From NCBI GenBank assembly GCA_963681505.1, contig OY811978.1:2744248-2808247 (forward strand): a stretch of DNA of 64,000 nt. The letters run 5' to 3'. Both the position numbers and the translations under genes were made by a program. Position 1 is the stretch's first letter; each line of letters begins with the position of its first letter. Origin of the DNA: Eunapius fragilis (Eukaryota; Porifera; Demospongiae; Spongillida; Spongillidae). Below the pieces are notes generated by a model. The model did no database searches. It was not told the origin of the DNA and was given only the letters and a program-made list of their open reading frames with translations. Below, piece after piece: positions 22,352-33,690 of this stretch.

Positions 22352-24634
22352 ATGGACGATATAGATAAATCCACGGAAATATTACCTTTACGCGAGCTCA
22401 ACAGCGACTTCGGACCTCTGCGGATCAACCCTTCCGACAAGGACCATACAGGAGTAAGTTTAAAATGCCAGGCCGACGCCGGTGAGAGGTTGTTATACCC
22501 CAAGCGTCAAAGATAAGCGACACACCTTTGGGGAAAGTATATATGCCCTTGATCGCATGTTTTGTTTGTTTGTATTGCACGTCGACTCAGTGAAGTCCTG
22601 TGTTCCACGGTGGGTGGGGAGGGGGGGGGGGGGGGGGGGGGGGGATCACCCCACTGGGCATTTACAGTATTTACTGGTACTGCTCATTGTCGTTTCCGGC
22701 TTTTGTGAACAAAAGTAAAACCTGACTATTTTAATTTTACGCGCGTTCAAATAAAAATGAAGAAAGCAAAGCATAAGGGCCAAGGCAACTCAACATTTTT
22801 TTAAAATTCCACAAGTTATTATCCACCCGTGCTCATGTAAACATATTCATTTGATTTACGCTATTGTGCATGCACTATATACCAGCCACTATTTTCTGGC
22901 TTCCCCCTTTACCCCCTAGTCACACAGGATATGGATTTCACTCACATAATATCATAGCCTCCCTCCCTCCCCCCCTCCCAAACTTCATTCTAGTGTCATT
23001 GACCACACCCTAATACTAGCTATTATGAATATTGCTGGTTGGTTCCATCTGGTGGCTTGCTTGAAATAAGGCGCTTTGCAATGGTTTTAATGTAATGCAG
23101 TGTGCACTTAGGGAGGCATGGGCATGTGATGGTGGGTGTGCCCTTAGGGAGAGGCGTGTGATGGTTGGTGTGCCCTTAGGGAGGAGGGGGTGCGATGGTG
23201 GGCACAGCAGAATTCAATGGATAGCATTCAAATTCATTACAATAAGCAAACACAATTACCTGATATATGTTGTAATGCAAAACTTAACCACCAAATAACC
23301 AACCGCCCTGAAAGTTTTTTCAATGCGATATCACTGATATATAGTTCCTACCTATGGAGTTCGTCGATGTTACAGGCAAGGCAGTGCAAGTATGTGAGAA
23401 ATGGCTGCTTCGACCATACCGTAGAGCATTGATGTTGGTGAGCATTATCTGGAACACGGTGCTAATTATCAGAAAATTCTCTTAGCTTGGGTGGCTGAAC
23501 TTTTGTGATGGGGAATGCAACCTTGGCGTGCTACGTCAAGCCATTGTTGTCGCAGCATACCTTTGTATCATTGTGGCAACGTTTATACTTCAAGCCCTGG
23601 TGTGCTTTCAGCGAGATGTTGTAAGTGCCAATATCATTCCTCCTATCATACAAGCTTGCAATACAAATTTAACCTTCCACCCGTTTTAGCTTTTCCTTGC
23701 TGAAGAGGTGTGCATTGCCAATAAAACTGTGGACGTTGATCGCATCTGCTGTCAGAGGCACATAGTCACTGCTTTCATTGTTCCCGATGTGCTCATTCTA
23801 ATGTCCTATGTGTTTGGCTTATACCTCTTCTCCAGAGCAGAGACAGAGAATCTCTCAAAGCTTGCTGCAGAGGTAGGGCATGACTAATCTTTGTTGCCAG
23901 GACAGGGTAGTGAAAATATTGCCCTGTGTGTAGGTATTTATTAAGACATCACGTGCAACTGGAGGAAAATTTCCAAAGAAGCTGATAATAATGATAGGGT
24001 GAAGCAATTACTATCCTTCAGTTTTGTTTAACATTTTCTTCTCAGGATATATTTTGCAGTTGGAATTGCCTGGGTCATTTTCTCCTTTGTTCTGAGAATA
24101 TTATACTTGGTAGCATTCAAATACTGGGATGCTGACATCATGGTATTTTGGAGTGACTCATTGCAGTAAGAAAGAATAATAGCAGATTTTTGCAGTGCTT
24201 AATTTATTCTTTCATTGGCAGAATTGGAGGATCAACAAAACGTGGCTTAATAATGATATCCATCATTGGGTTCATTTTCTTTGATATGGTCTACACTGCC
24301 TCCATTATCAACTATGCCATTCAAAGTGAACTGAATGTGCATCTGCTTAAAGCCATATCCAGATTAATTGATAATAGGTTGTATGATAACTTGGATGAAA
24401 GCTATATAGTGAGTGAGCAGTTCTGTTACCAACTGCTTTGCTATTGAGATTAAAATGCAGGAAATAAAAGATGCAGAGAGCTGTCTCCAGGTGTTAAATA
24501 GAAAGACAGCCACTGGAGTATCCCTTGTGGTTTTCAAATTGAGTATTTCCTCCATCACTGGTGAGTGGAGAAAACTTGCACCATCACCATGATATATAGG
24601 GATACCTCCAGCGTGTGCACATGTACTGATGTGT

Positions 24635-24678
<44 letters not shown>

Positions 24679-25192
24679 TTTATTACACAGCTCTGCAGCA
24701 GCTAGACCAGCTTACAAGTGGTGAAGCACTCACCCCTCATAACTTTTCACTCAGTCTTGTAGTGGCCTCGTTGAATGCTCTCCTGTGGATCATAATGATC
24801 ATATTTGCATTCGTTCAGGTATTATTGTGCACACATACCTGTACATTGCTAAAAAAAAAAGGAGGCTTGTTTTATTTCATGCAGGCATCAAGGGTAACAA
24901 GTGCAGGCCTCCAGCTAAGGAACAGTGGGGTGCACATAAGGTCGCGCCCATTTCAGTATACAAACACTCCTCAGTCAGAGTTGGATAGCTTTGTCCTGTA
25001 TTTGCATGCTTTGAAGCTGAAGGTAAGTCACTGGCCCCCTCCCAACCATTATTGACAGATTAAAAACTTCAGGCCAAGCTGTTTGGTGTGCCCATTCTAC
25101 CATGGATGATGTACACAGCCGCAGTTTTCATTTCTTTCTTTTTAATTTTCATGATTAAAACGGACCTCTACAACCCTTTTCCCAATGTTTAA
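22352..25192 (+). CDS. Multipass (about 7-TM) membrane protein, copy B
   Basis: Exons 22352-22453, 23360-23437, 23486-23620, 23690-23872, 23934-23998, 24046-24165, 24222-24408, 24461-24560, 24691-24818, 24885-25022, 25073-25192. The 1356 bases give 451 residues. Exon lengths equal those of copy A, except exon 2, which has one extra in-frame codon (FVDV against FDV). Differences from A are mainly substitutions such as Ser to Cys (exon 3), Lys to Ile at the end of exon 7 and Tyr to Cys in exon 8, with no stops or shifts. Intron 1 holds 24 G (22621-22644) and intron 8 a (TG)n tract. Preservation of frame across eleven exons supports a functional paralogue. Two further first exons lie upstream. 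Confidence 0.75.
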
Positions 25193-25209
25193 TATTGGAA
25201 CTTTCCCAT

Positions 25210-25759
25210 TGTCAGGGTTCACAGTCTGCCCTGACAATGATGAATAGAGAAGAATCTCTATGAGGACCCTTTGTTAGATTGTTCTATATAAATGTGTGGG
25301 GTCTTGCATGGGAGGTGTGGATTATCTAGCAGCTGGAGGAGGAGCAGCTTGGCGGCGCTAGCACGAGCGGCGCGCATGCTGCGGCTAGATCGGTCCTTCA
25401 CATATGGTGGCAGCGGTGGGATCCATCCCTGACAGTTGTGCAGGGAGACCCATGGATCCAGAATGAGTGCGGTGATGGGACAGATCGAGGTGGACCTAAG
25501 AAGGAAGGCTGGCAGCATATCCAAAAGTGGTAGACCTGAGGGTAGCCGGCTAGAGAGAGAAGTCTATAGCGGTACTCAAAAGTGGAGAACCTGAGGATGC
25601 ATGGTGCAGCTGTTCCCGAACGTAGGAAGACCTTAATCCGTTGCCATCATGCATGGTATACGGGCGGAGTGACTGTGCGGAAAGATGTATGTGAACGGGC
25701 GCTGAAGAGGGCCATGGGAATACGCAATCGACAAACAGCCCCGGATCCAGCATAAGCTT
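25210..25759 (+). mobile_element. LTR-like end and leader, block 2
   Basis: Copy of the 7086 fragment: TG at 25210, CA at 25402, then TGGTGGCAGCGG. The first 35 bases form a hairpin, ATTGTCAGGG/CCCTGACAAT. It ends at a 15-G run (25760-25774). Confidence 0.5.
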
Positions 25760-25774
25760 GGGGGGGGGGGGGGG

Positions 25775-25972
25775 CGGCCACTGCTAAAAGGCGGCGATAT
25801 GAAGAGGACCTCGCGCTGCTAACAGGCAGAAATATGAGGACAATTCAGCTGCCATTAAAGCATCTAAAAGGCGGAGTCGGTATTGGAATGACCCCGCTGT
25901 CCGATTGGCTAAATGTGCTTCCGAGAGGACGCGGTACCGCTGGGGTCACAGAACTACTACTACCACCCAAAG
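25775..25972 (+). pseudogene. Basic Arg/Lys-repeat exon fragment, block 2
   Basis: Counterpart of 7685-7886 with a ten-base deletion near 25814 that shifts the frame; the donor AAAG|GTATGT is kept. Confidence 0.4.
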
Positions 25973-26034
25973 GTATGTTATGGCATGTTGTAGGCTATTA
26001 ACATTAAAAAGCTGTGCATGCAACATTTGTACAG

Positions 26035-26122
26035 CATAGTCGGGCGGCCCTACTACCGCGTTTGGTCGGGCTTGTCACCCTACTACCTGACCAAACGCGG
26101 TAGTAGGGCCCGCCCGACTATG
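26035..26122. repeat. Long hairpin, block 2
   Basis: About 33-base arms with a single-base bulge and a 21-base loop (CATAGTCGGGCGG ... CCGCCCGACTATG-type ends). More complete than the block-1 copy. Confidence 0.8.
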
Positions 26123-27391
26123 TACAGCACGGATCTGCACAAAACCATTCACTAAGGCATGCATGGTGACTCAACTGTATGTACAGTAGATTGTTTTAAT
26201 CTGATAAGGCTTCCTTAATATCGATCTACACTGAGCCATGTATTGTTCACTTCCTGAGTTCCAACACTATCCATCTATACGCAAGTCGGCTACACCTCCA
26301 TGTTTAAATGGGAGCATTTTTACTGGATCAAATTTGACCAATAGATTTTTAGCACAACTGACACACGTACACCCCTTCCCTCCCTGATGATGGAATTGGA
26401 CCAATTATAGCACAGTCTACACACGTGTTAAGGCTTTGCAAGGTATAAAAGTCATTCACCCGCTGAATAGTGGCATTCCTCCTCAAGTAAGGAGTACAGT
26501 TTGTAGAATATGCCCATGGATATATGTAGTCCTGGAGGGCAGACCTTTAAAAAGGCATGGAAATGAATTGACCAATCAGAATATTTACCTGGGTCAATGG
26601 AATAGCAATTAAGGGTTCTCCCTTGCAGTTATTTAAAAATTTCACTTTCCTTATATCCCCTCGAGATGCTACAAAGCATTTGTAGCCATCAAACATTGAC
26701 TGAAGGGTCCGTTTGGGAAATGGGGCTCTCAAACTGCAACTATACTTTCTAGGTCATCAAGTGTCATCAAACATCATAAACATGGCTGCTTCCCTATGTT
26801 AAGGTATGTACATGTTGTGTGTTTCCCTTTTTTTAATTCAGCTTACATACCACTTGTGCCTGAATGGCGATTTAATGCACATAAAAACTCGTAATCCCCT
26901 GATAGAAAGAGTCTGATATTGTAACCTCTGTAACTGTTGCAATTGTAAATAAAGCAATATTGGAGTGAACAGATATTTTATACTTCACTTCCATTGAGAC
27001 ATGCCTAAATTTGTCACTCAACCCTTGTATCTATCAAGGGCTATGTGAAAGTTTGCAATGGTGTCCTGTGCCTCAAAGCATGCATACACACATGTACTGT
27101 GGATTAAGTTTGGTAACTTAAGAGTTTTAGTGCTACAGTTTTGCTCACTTTGAGATAAATGAGCCTTTGTCCCTCGCTCTAAAGTCAGTGGCTGTATAAG
27201 ATAAGAAATAGGCTTTAAATATAACTTTACTTTGTTGTTATAACGTACAGTTCCTCCTGTCTTAATTTCTAAAGGTGTTGTCATTTGTACTTTCAGACAT
27301 GATTCTTCTAATCACTTTACAAGCCATTTGCTCTTCAAGAACTCCAGACCTTTGGCACTCATGTCAGTCATAGTCAACTGCTCGTACATCC
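26123..27391. other. Non-coding and decayed gene 3' part, block 2
   Basis: Continues block-1 homology to about 26471, then skips 2.74 kb. A minus-strand 61-codon frame (26547-26732) and an 88-codon frame beginning MTTPLEIKTGGTVRYNNK (27018-27284) belong to the decayed minus-strand gene, but no family is recognisable. Confidence 0.35.
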
Positions 27392-28134
27392 CTATTGCAT
27401 GTTACATAGACGGTGTTGTATTATGTCTGAAGCTGGTTGCACAGAACGTGGTACCAAGTTAACAGCATCCTCACAGCATGGACACTGAGTACTGGCTGAT
27501 GTTGTAATGGCATCAGCAATGCACTTAGCACACTACAACATTGCACTGCAACTTCAGTGGCTGTGACAACATTCCTCTGCACATAGGACATGTGAGTACG
27601 TCTATGACTGAAATGACCTGTGTTGGTGCTAATGCAGGATCCTTTTTATCACACATGATCTTTCAAGGTGCAATGGTGTTTATATGAAGAAGCAGAGCAC
27701 TTGGTGTGATGCCTGCATGGTTGTCACCCTGTTTTCCGTGGCTTTTTAAAGTGGATCCATGAGTGTACATGTATGGTTTCCTGAAATTGTGTAATGTGTA
27801 CATGTATTATTGTGTGCATGTGTATGTGCATATGATTAAACTTATGAGGTCATGTCAATATGTTTACCTTGCATGTACTGGGACAGTGTAGGGACCGATT
27901 GTATGGCTTTAACATACACTTGTATAGAATCTTCTTCTCAGAAGCTTCTTTAACCCTGGACAAAGCAAGTCTACAAGATTTGCAGAAGCTAGAGGAAAAG
28001 TCAGCTGTGCCATTGCTGATGTCAATTTCAAAACATGTCCTGAGCTCCACTGAGAAACTAGCACAGCTATATGTTGTCTCTTGATAACCAGCCGAGGGTT
28101 TTTTCAACAATCTGTGTCCACAGACGCTGCACAA
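27392..28134 (-). pseudogene. Decayed zinc-finger gene with RING-like domain, block 2
   Basis: Upstream module CSVCGHRLLKKPSAG ... FCKSCRLALS (28134 to about 27900) and RING-like module starting CPMCRGMLSQPLKLQC (27590 to 27392) with the same frameshift as block 1. Lys to Arg in CPMC(K/R) is one of few differences. Shared lesions make it a pseudogene in both blocks. Confidence 0.45.
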
Positions 28135-28646
28135 ACGGTGTACTTAGAATCGTGGAATATCCATTGCCGTACGGTACATGCAATCAAAGCACGTGACTTC
28201 GATTTATTCATGACTAAACAAACGAAAAGTAACCGTTTTGTTCTCTCACCAGAAAATATGTCTAGATATAAACTAAACACGTATAGAATGTGCAATGATT
28301 CCTCTTTACGAAAAGGTAGGTTTCATGCCCAACTATCAGGCGTTTTTTCGAGAAAAATTGCTTGCCGTTTGAGCGTTTCATAATATCTCATGACCTGCGC
28401 GGAGTTAGTAGGTAAAAAGATAACACGCCTTGACTGTGCGCATATATCTTATCTAGTACAGAAATGAATGTAGAAATGCTTAAAAGATTTTCCTTCTTTT
28501 ATTGCAAGCTTTTTGTGATAAAAGTAAGTTTAAGAACATAAACCACATTTTAATGAGCTCCTTCACTCGTCAGGACACTAAGAATACCGTAAATGTAATA
28601 CAGTTCTAATTAGAAAACCTAATGTCCATCTCTAAACAGCCGTGAC

Positions 28647-29069
28647 ATGTACATGGCAGCTGAAGACCTCAGAGTTTTTTTCACCAACGAGGGGTCAGAG
28701 GAGGAAGAGGATGACTACATTCATCCTCCGACTCCTCTCCCCTTCACCCCGCCACCTCCTGACGCAGTGCTGCCCCCACAGGCGCTCCCGCCGGCACCAC
28801 CAGCGCTGCCCCCCCCCCCCCCCCCCCCACATACCACCACCAGTGCTGCCCCCCACCACCACCACCAGCGCTGCCCCCACCGCCACCAGCAGTGCTGCAC
28901 CCACCACCACCACCAGTGCTGCCCCCCTGACCTGCATGGCCACTGCCACCCTGGCCCGCCTGGCCAGAACAAGCATGGCGAGGAGGCCGGGGAGGAGGAC
29001 GGCCCCGAAGAAAAAGATGGTGTGGGCGAGGACACATCATCATACATTGTACGAATTTTTTCTTATAAT
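28647..29069 (+). CDS. Proline/histidine-rich acidic ORF, block 2
   Basis: Counterpart of 13312-13735 with 20 instead of 23 C in the proline run, so the frame is kept (minus one codon). Ends with EEAGEEDGPEEKDGVGED. Frame conservation through a three-base change hints at selection or chance; function unknown. Confidence 0.3.
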
Positions 29070-29074
29070 TATAA

Positions 29075-30029
29075 TTGCACAATCTTCATCTTCAGCAGGC
29101 AGTTACGGCCTATAACTCCAAAGTCGCCACTCATAACGCAATCACGGTTGAGTCTGTCCTTGCTTCTCCCATTCCTCAGAGAGAGCTTTCCAGCAAGATT
29201 GATGAGGAGCAATTCAAGTCTTTATTAGAAGCTTCCTCTCCAGCCAACAAGGCCCGACTGCTGTCTATATCAGCCCCTCATTCACCTTCATGGCTGTCAG
29301 TGGTCCCTTCCAAGGGCTTAGGTTTACATATGGAGCCCAATGAGTTCCAGATCGCGTTGAGGTGGTGGTTAGGTGAGGGTGTTGGTAGATCTGTGTGTCC
29401 CTTTTGCCCAGAGGTTGCCCTTGATCCCCTGGGTCACCATGCTGCAACATGCAGGCATGGGGAAGATGTGGTGGTTAGGCATAATCACTTGCGTGATGTC
29501 ATTGTTGATTTCTGTCGGCGAGCTCATCTAAGTGTGACCGTGGAGAAGGGCCATGATCTTACCAAGGACCACAACCACACCAGACCTGCTGATGTGCTCA
29601 TTGCAGGTTGGGACAGAGGAAAGCCTGCAGCGTTTGACGTCACAGTAACGTCACCTCTCTGCCCAGCCATACTGAGGGATTCATGTCGAATGTCTGGTGC
29701 AGCTTCTACAGCAGCGGAGACCTGTAAGCTACTCAGCAACGGCCCCAAATGTCAAGAATTGGGGTGGGCTTGCATTCCCTTAGCGGTGGAGACCTTCTGC
29801 AACTGGGGTAAGGAGGCACACCTCACTTTCTCTAGGTTGGCATCCCACCTTGCCATCAGCATCTCCCAAACCTTCCATCTTGGCAGACATTTACGGCAGG
29901 TTGAATATCACTTTGGCTAGATCCATTGCCAGAGCCATCTTGGCATGGGAGCACCAGATCTAGTGACTTGTCTTTGTTTGTGTGTGTCATTGCAGTCATG
30001 TATTATTGTTGTAATTATAAATAATAATA
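29075..30029 (+). mobile_element. 5'-truncated non-LTR retroelement (L1, block 2)
   Basis: Same insertion as 13743. The Trp codon lost in block 1 is intact here (GGGTGGGCT, about 29762), but a five-base loss near 29863 shifts the frame before the terminal block. The two copies therefore decayed independently after duplication. A (TAA)n tail follows and is itself interrupted by the next element. Confidence 0.7.
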
Positions 30030-30933
30030 ACTTTAATGCCATTACAGTCAGTTCTGCTCTGGAGTTTCCCATTCACCAGAAGGTCTTGTCAGGATTGATC
30101 GAAACCCAACATTTCCACATCTTGTTGGAATCCTCCTCTCCAGCTAACAGAGCTCGCCTCCTGTCAGTGGCTGCTCCTCATGCTTCCTCTTGGCTATCAG
30201 TGGTCCCTTCCCCTGGTTTGGGCTTGCACCTGGAATCGAATGAGTTCCAGATGGCTATTAGGTGGTGGCTGGGGTTAGATACTTCTGGTCGGTCCATGTG
30301 CCCATTCTGCCCCGATACTGCTCTTGATCCTCTTGGTCACCATGCTGTGACCTGCAGACATGGGGGGGATGTGGTCACACGCCATAATCGTCTACGAGAT
30401 GAGGTATTTGACCTTTGTCGTCGTGCCCACCTAAGTGTGAGTGTGGAGAGAGGTCATGGCCTTACCAGAGACCTTGCCCACACCAGACCTGCTGACATCC
30501 TCATTGCTGGCTGGGACAGAGGCAAACCTGCGGCACTAGACCTGACCATTACCTCACCACTATGCTCTGTCATCTTGGGTGAATCATGTCACCAGGCTGG
30601 TGCAGCAGCCCTGGCAGCAGAGACCCACAAGCTCCACTCCAATGGACCCAAGTGCCAAGAGTTGGGCTGGTCCTGCATCCCATTGGCAGTGGAGACTTAT
30701 GGCAATTGGGGCAAGCAGGCTCATGATACCTTCTCCAGGCTGGCATCCTTCCTAGCCATTCACCAGTCTTCCCCCAAGGCAGTAGTTGTGGCTGAAATTT
30801 ATGGCCGGTTGAATGTGGTCCTGGTTCGGTCCATTGCTAGAGCCATCCTGGCCAGGGAGCTTCCACCCTCCTAACTTGCTTTTAGTAGTTTAATTGCGTA
30901 TACTCTGTGTATCAATATATATATTGGTGAGAG

Positions 30934-30966
<33 letters not shown>

Positions 30967-30967
30967 T
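30030..30967 (+). mobile_element. Non-LTR retroelement, longest open fragment (block 2 only)
   Basis: Open from the TAA tract (where the frame reads INNNN) to a stop at 30872-30874, about 280 element-derived residues. Motifs in order: SSPANRARLLSVAAPHASSW, RWWLGLDTSGRSMCPFCPDT, GHHAVTCRHGGDVVTRHN, RPADILIAGWDRGKPAALD, KCQELGWSCIPLAVETYGNW, IYGRLN, ARAILARE. It lacks RT, so it is 5' truncated. It ends in a 30-base (TAA)n. It is absent from block 1, so it inserted after duplication or was lost there. Confidence 0.75.
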
Positions 30968-31040
30968 TATCCTGCTGTAACTGTATTCTGTATTCCATTA
31001 ATAATAATAATAATAAAAAATAATAATAATAATAATAATA

Positions 31041-31801
31041 GTCCCTTCCACTGGCTTGGACCTGCACCTTGACAATGCAGAGTGTCAGGTTGCCCTTAGA
31101 TGGTGGCTGGGTCTTGACACCTCAGGAGGTTCCACATGCCCTTTTTGCCCTGCCCTGGACCCACTAGGTCACCATGCAGCCACTTGCAGACATGGTGGGA
31201 ATGTGGTTTCACGGCATAATCATTTGCGTGACATTTTTGCAGACTTCTGTCGCCGGGCCCACCTCTCTGTTAAGGTTGACGCAGGATATGGCTTATCTAG
31301 GGACCATATTAACTCCCGGCCTGCAGACATTCTAGTTCAAAGTTGGGACAGAGGAAAGCCAGCACCCTTTGATGTCACAGTTGCCTCACCTCTCACTCCT
31401 GCTGTCCTGAACGAAGCTAGCATTTCTGCAGGGGCAGCAGCCTACGGGGCAGAAAATAGGAAACATGCCACTAATGACACAAGGTGCCAGGAGTTGGGGT
31501 GGATGTGTATTCCCCTGGCAGTTGAATTGTATGGAAACTGAGGGAAGGAAGCACAGTGCGTATTTTCACGTTTGGCATCCCTACTTGCTGTCAGCCAGTC
31601 CAGTTTCAAACCCAAAATGGTTGCTGAAATTTATGGACGCCTCAACCTGTCACTTGTGAGGTTTGTGGCAAGGGCCATCATGGGAAGGGAGTTAGCTCAT
31701 GAATAGACTTTTTGTTTAGTTTACAATAGTGTAGTGTATTGTAGTTAGTTCTTTGTTCTTGTGAGTGGTGTACTATTCATGTATTAATAATAATAATAAT
31801 A
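31041..31801 (+). mobile_element. 5'-truncated non-LTR retroelement (L2, block 2)
   Basis: Same insertion as 15015, with a six-base in-frame deletion next to CPFCP and the shared NWG stop. Preceded by (TAA)n with an A-rich interruption and ended by (TAA)n, into which the next fragment is inserted. Confidence 0.7.
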
Positions 31802-32169
31802 TTAAACTAGGAAGCATGCTGCCAATGACCCAAAGTGTCGTGAATTGGGATGGATGTGCATACCAATGGCAGTTGAGACATACGGTAACTGGGGGAAGGA
31901 GGCCCAATACTTGTTCTCAAGACTGGCTACCTATTTAGCAATCCATCTTTCCTGCCCCAAGTCCAGAGTCCTGGCTGACATATATGGCCGCCTAAACATC
32001 TGCTTGGTGAGAGCTGTGGCAAGAGCCATCCTGGCAAGAGGCCTTTGCCCAGTCCATCTCTAATGTACATGCACTGTTTTTCTTGTAGCTATAGTGTCAA
32101 TAGTTAGGTTGTACATGTACATTGAGTTTACCTTTTTCAATAATAAATAATAATAATAATAATAATAAT
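31802..32169 (+). mobile_element. Short 5'-truncated retroelement fragment (block 2 only)
   Basis: Only the terminal coding part remains: AANDPKCRELGWMCIPMAVE, TYGNWGKEAQ, IYGRLNICLVRAVARAILAR, stop at 32061-32063. Flanked by TAA repeats on both sides; missing from block 1, where the L2 tail is a single (TAA)n. Confidence 0.65.
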
Positions 32170-32612
32170 CCTGTATGCGCATTTATTCCCATTCGTGCAT
32201 TCTCTTGTATCTTGTATTCCGATAATAATTCTCTATGTAAAATAATAATAATAATTAGAAAGCATGTGGCCAATGACACCAGATGCCAGGAGTTGGGGTG
32301 GACATGTATCCCCCTAGCTGTAGAAACATACGGTAACTGGGGGAAGGAGGCCCAGAGTGTTTTTTCCCGTCTTGCCTCTCTACTTGCCATCGGCCAGGCC
32401 ATTCCCAAACCGAAAATGCTGGGTGACATCCATGGCCACCTCAACATGTCACTGGTGAGGTCAGTGGCTAGGGCCATCATGGGGAGAGAAAATGTCTGGA
32501 TAGGTTAGAAGAACTGTAGGTTTGTTAGCGGCATCTATTGTAAATTAGTTATACTTATAATAATGTAATTGTGTTTGTCCTTTTATCCTGCTGTAATAAT
32601 AATAATAATAAT
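32170..32612 (+). mobile_element. Short 5'-truncated retroelement fragments (block 2 only)
   Basis: A 50-base non-coding piece between TAA tracts, then a terminal fragment (VANDTRCQELGWTCIPLAVE ... LVRSVARAIMGRE, stop 32506-32508) and a TAA tail (32595-32612). Each piece begins directly after a TAA tract. Confidence 0.6.
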
Positions 32613-32667
32613 GATTATTAAAGACATTTGATTACTGACTATGATAGGGCAAAAAAATACTTATGAA

Positions 32668-33164
32668 ACAAGTAAATAAAAACATTCTCTAACGAGAGAG
32701 TTGTTGGTATATATAGGATTGACCAATGGTGGTGTAGAAAGCACAGAAACAAGAGTGACAGAAATTTTACTGAAATAGGCCTATATTTAGCACACACACA
32801 ATATAACAGCGCATGCCTGAGTAATGGCTAAATATAGACCTATTTCAATTTTCCAATATAATTTCTGTCACTCTTGTTTCTGTGCTTTCTACACCACCAT
32901 TGGTCAATCCTATTGTTAAGATTGGGTTGCGTAATTATGCATAATCTTTAGATGGATGAGACTTCACCGCAGACTTGTATAACTGGTTTTGTGTCCAGCC
33001 TGTCCAGTTTTTTTGCATTTAATGAGTGCCACGTGTTATGTTGTTCGTTTTCGTTTTCCTGTTCATTCCGTGGTTACCTGTGAGCCAGTACGTGTTCGCG
33101 GCGTTCAAATACCACACCTATATACCAACAACTCTCTCGTTAGAGAATGTTTTTATTTACTTGT
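32668..33164. mobile_element. Full-length foldback MITE (M2, block 2)
   Basis: Same insertion as 16318-16815; ends ACAAGTAAATAAAAAC / GTTTTTATTTACTTGT. M1 of block 1 has no counterpart here. Confidence 0.85.
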
Positions 33165-33374
33165 ACACAATGGCGCGTTTTGTCGCTATTGACCGAAACA
33201 GTTTATCTCACTTACAGTTATTATTGTTTTATATACAAATATATAGGCATACACATTGTACGCCAATACAATTGTTATACTTATAGGCATACATTGTGCG
33301 CCAATACGCTAGTGTGCTGATGGAACGGCACAACTATTACATGGGTACGAGGCATCCTGAATGTAAATGTAATC
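33165..33374 (+). promoter_or_regulatory. Promoter-like part of an exon-1 unit, block 2
   Basis: Equivalent to 16816-17012. The exon that should follow has been lost with the deletion at 35352, so this piece is orphaned. Confidence 0.45.
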
Positions 33375-33690
33375 GGAACCTACGCGAGTAGGTACCATAT
33401 AGGAATCCAACAGTATCATGAATGTCATTAAAACAATGTCACTCACGTCTAGCGGGACATTTAAGAATTGGGTCACTTCGTTCTTAGTGGCAATCGAGCG
33501 ATATCAAAAAGGGCAACAGTTCTGCGTTGTATCAGTGTTACAAGACGGTGTACTTTTAGAGAACAAAAATACTCGTCCCCATCGTCCGTACCCAGTCCCA
33601 CCTAAAATTTCTCCTCCGTCGGCTTCTTATTCTTATTCTTCTTCCTTCCGGAGAGTATAACTCACGACAGGAACGTTTGTAAAGCACGCC
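33375..33690 (+). mobile_element. MNVIK-family repeat, block 2
   Basis: Copy of 17013-17330; ORF 33418-33660 intact with few changes (Arg to Trp, Leu to Phe, Ala to Val). Terminal hairpin CCTAC-GCGA-GTAGG. Confidence 0.5.
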
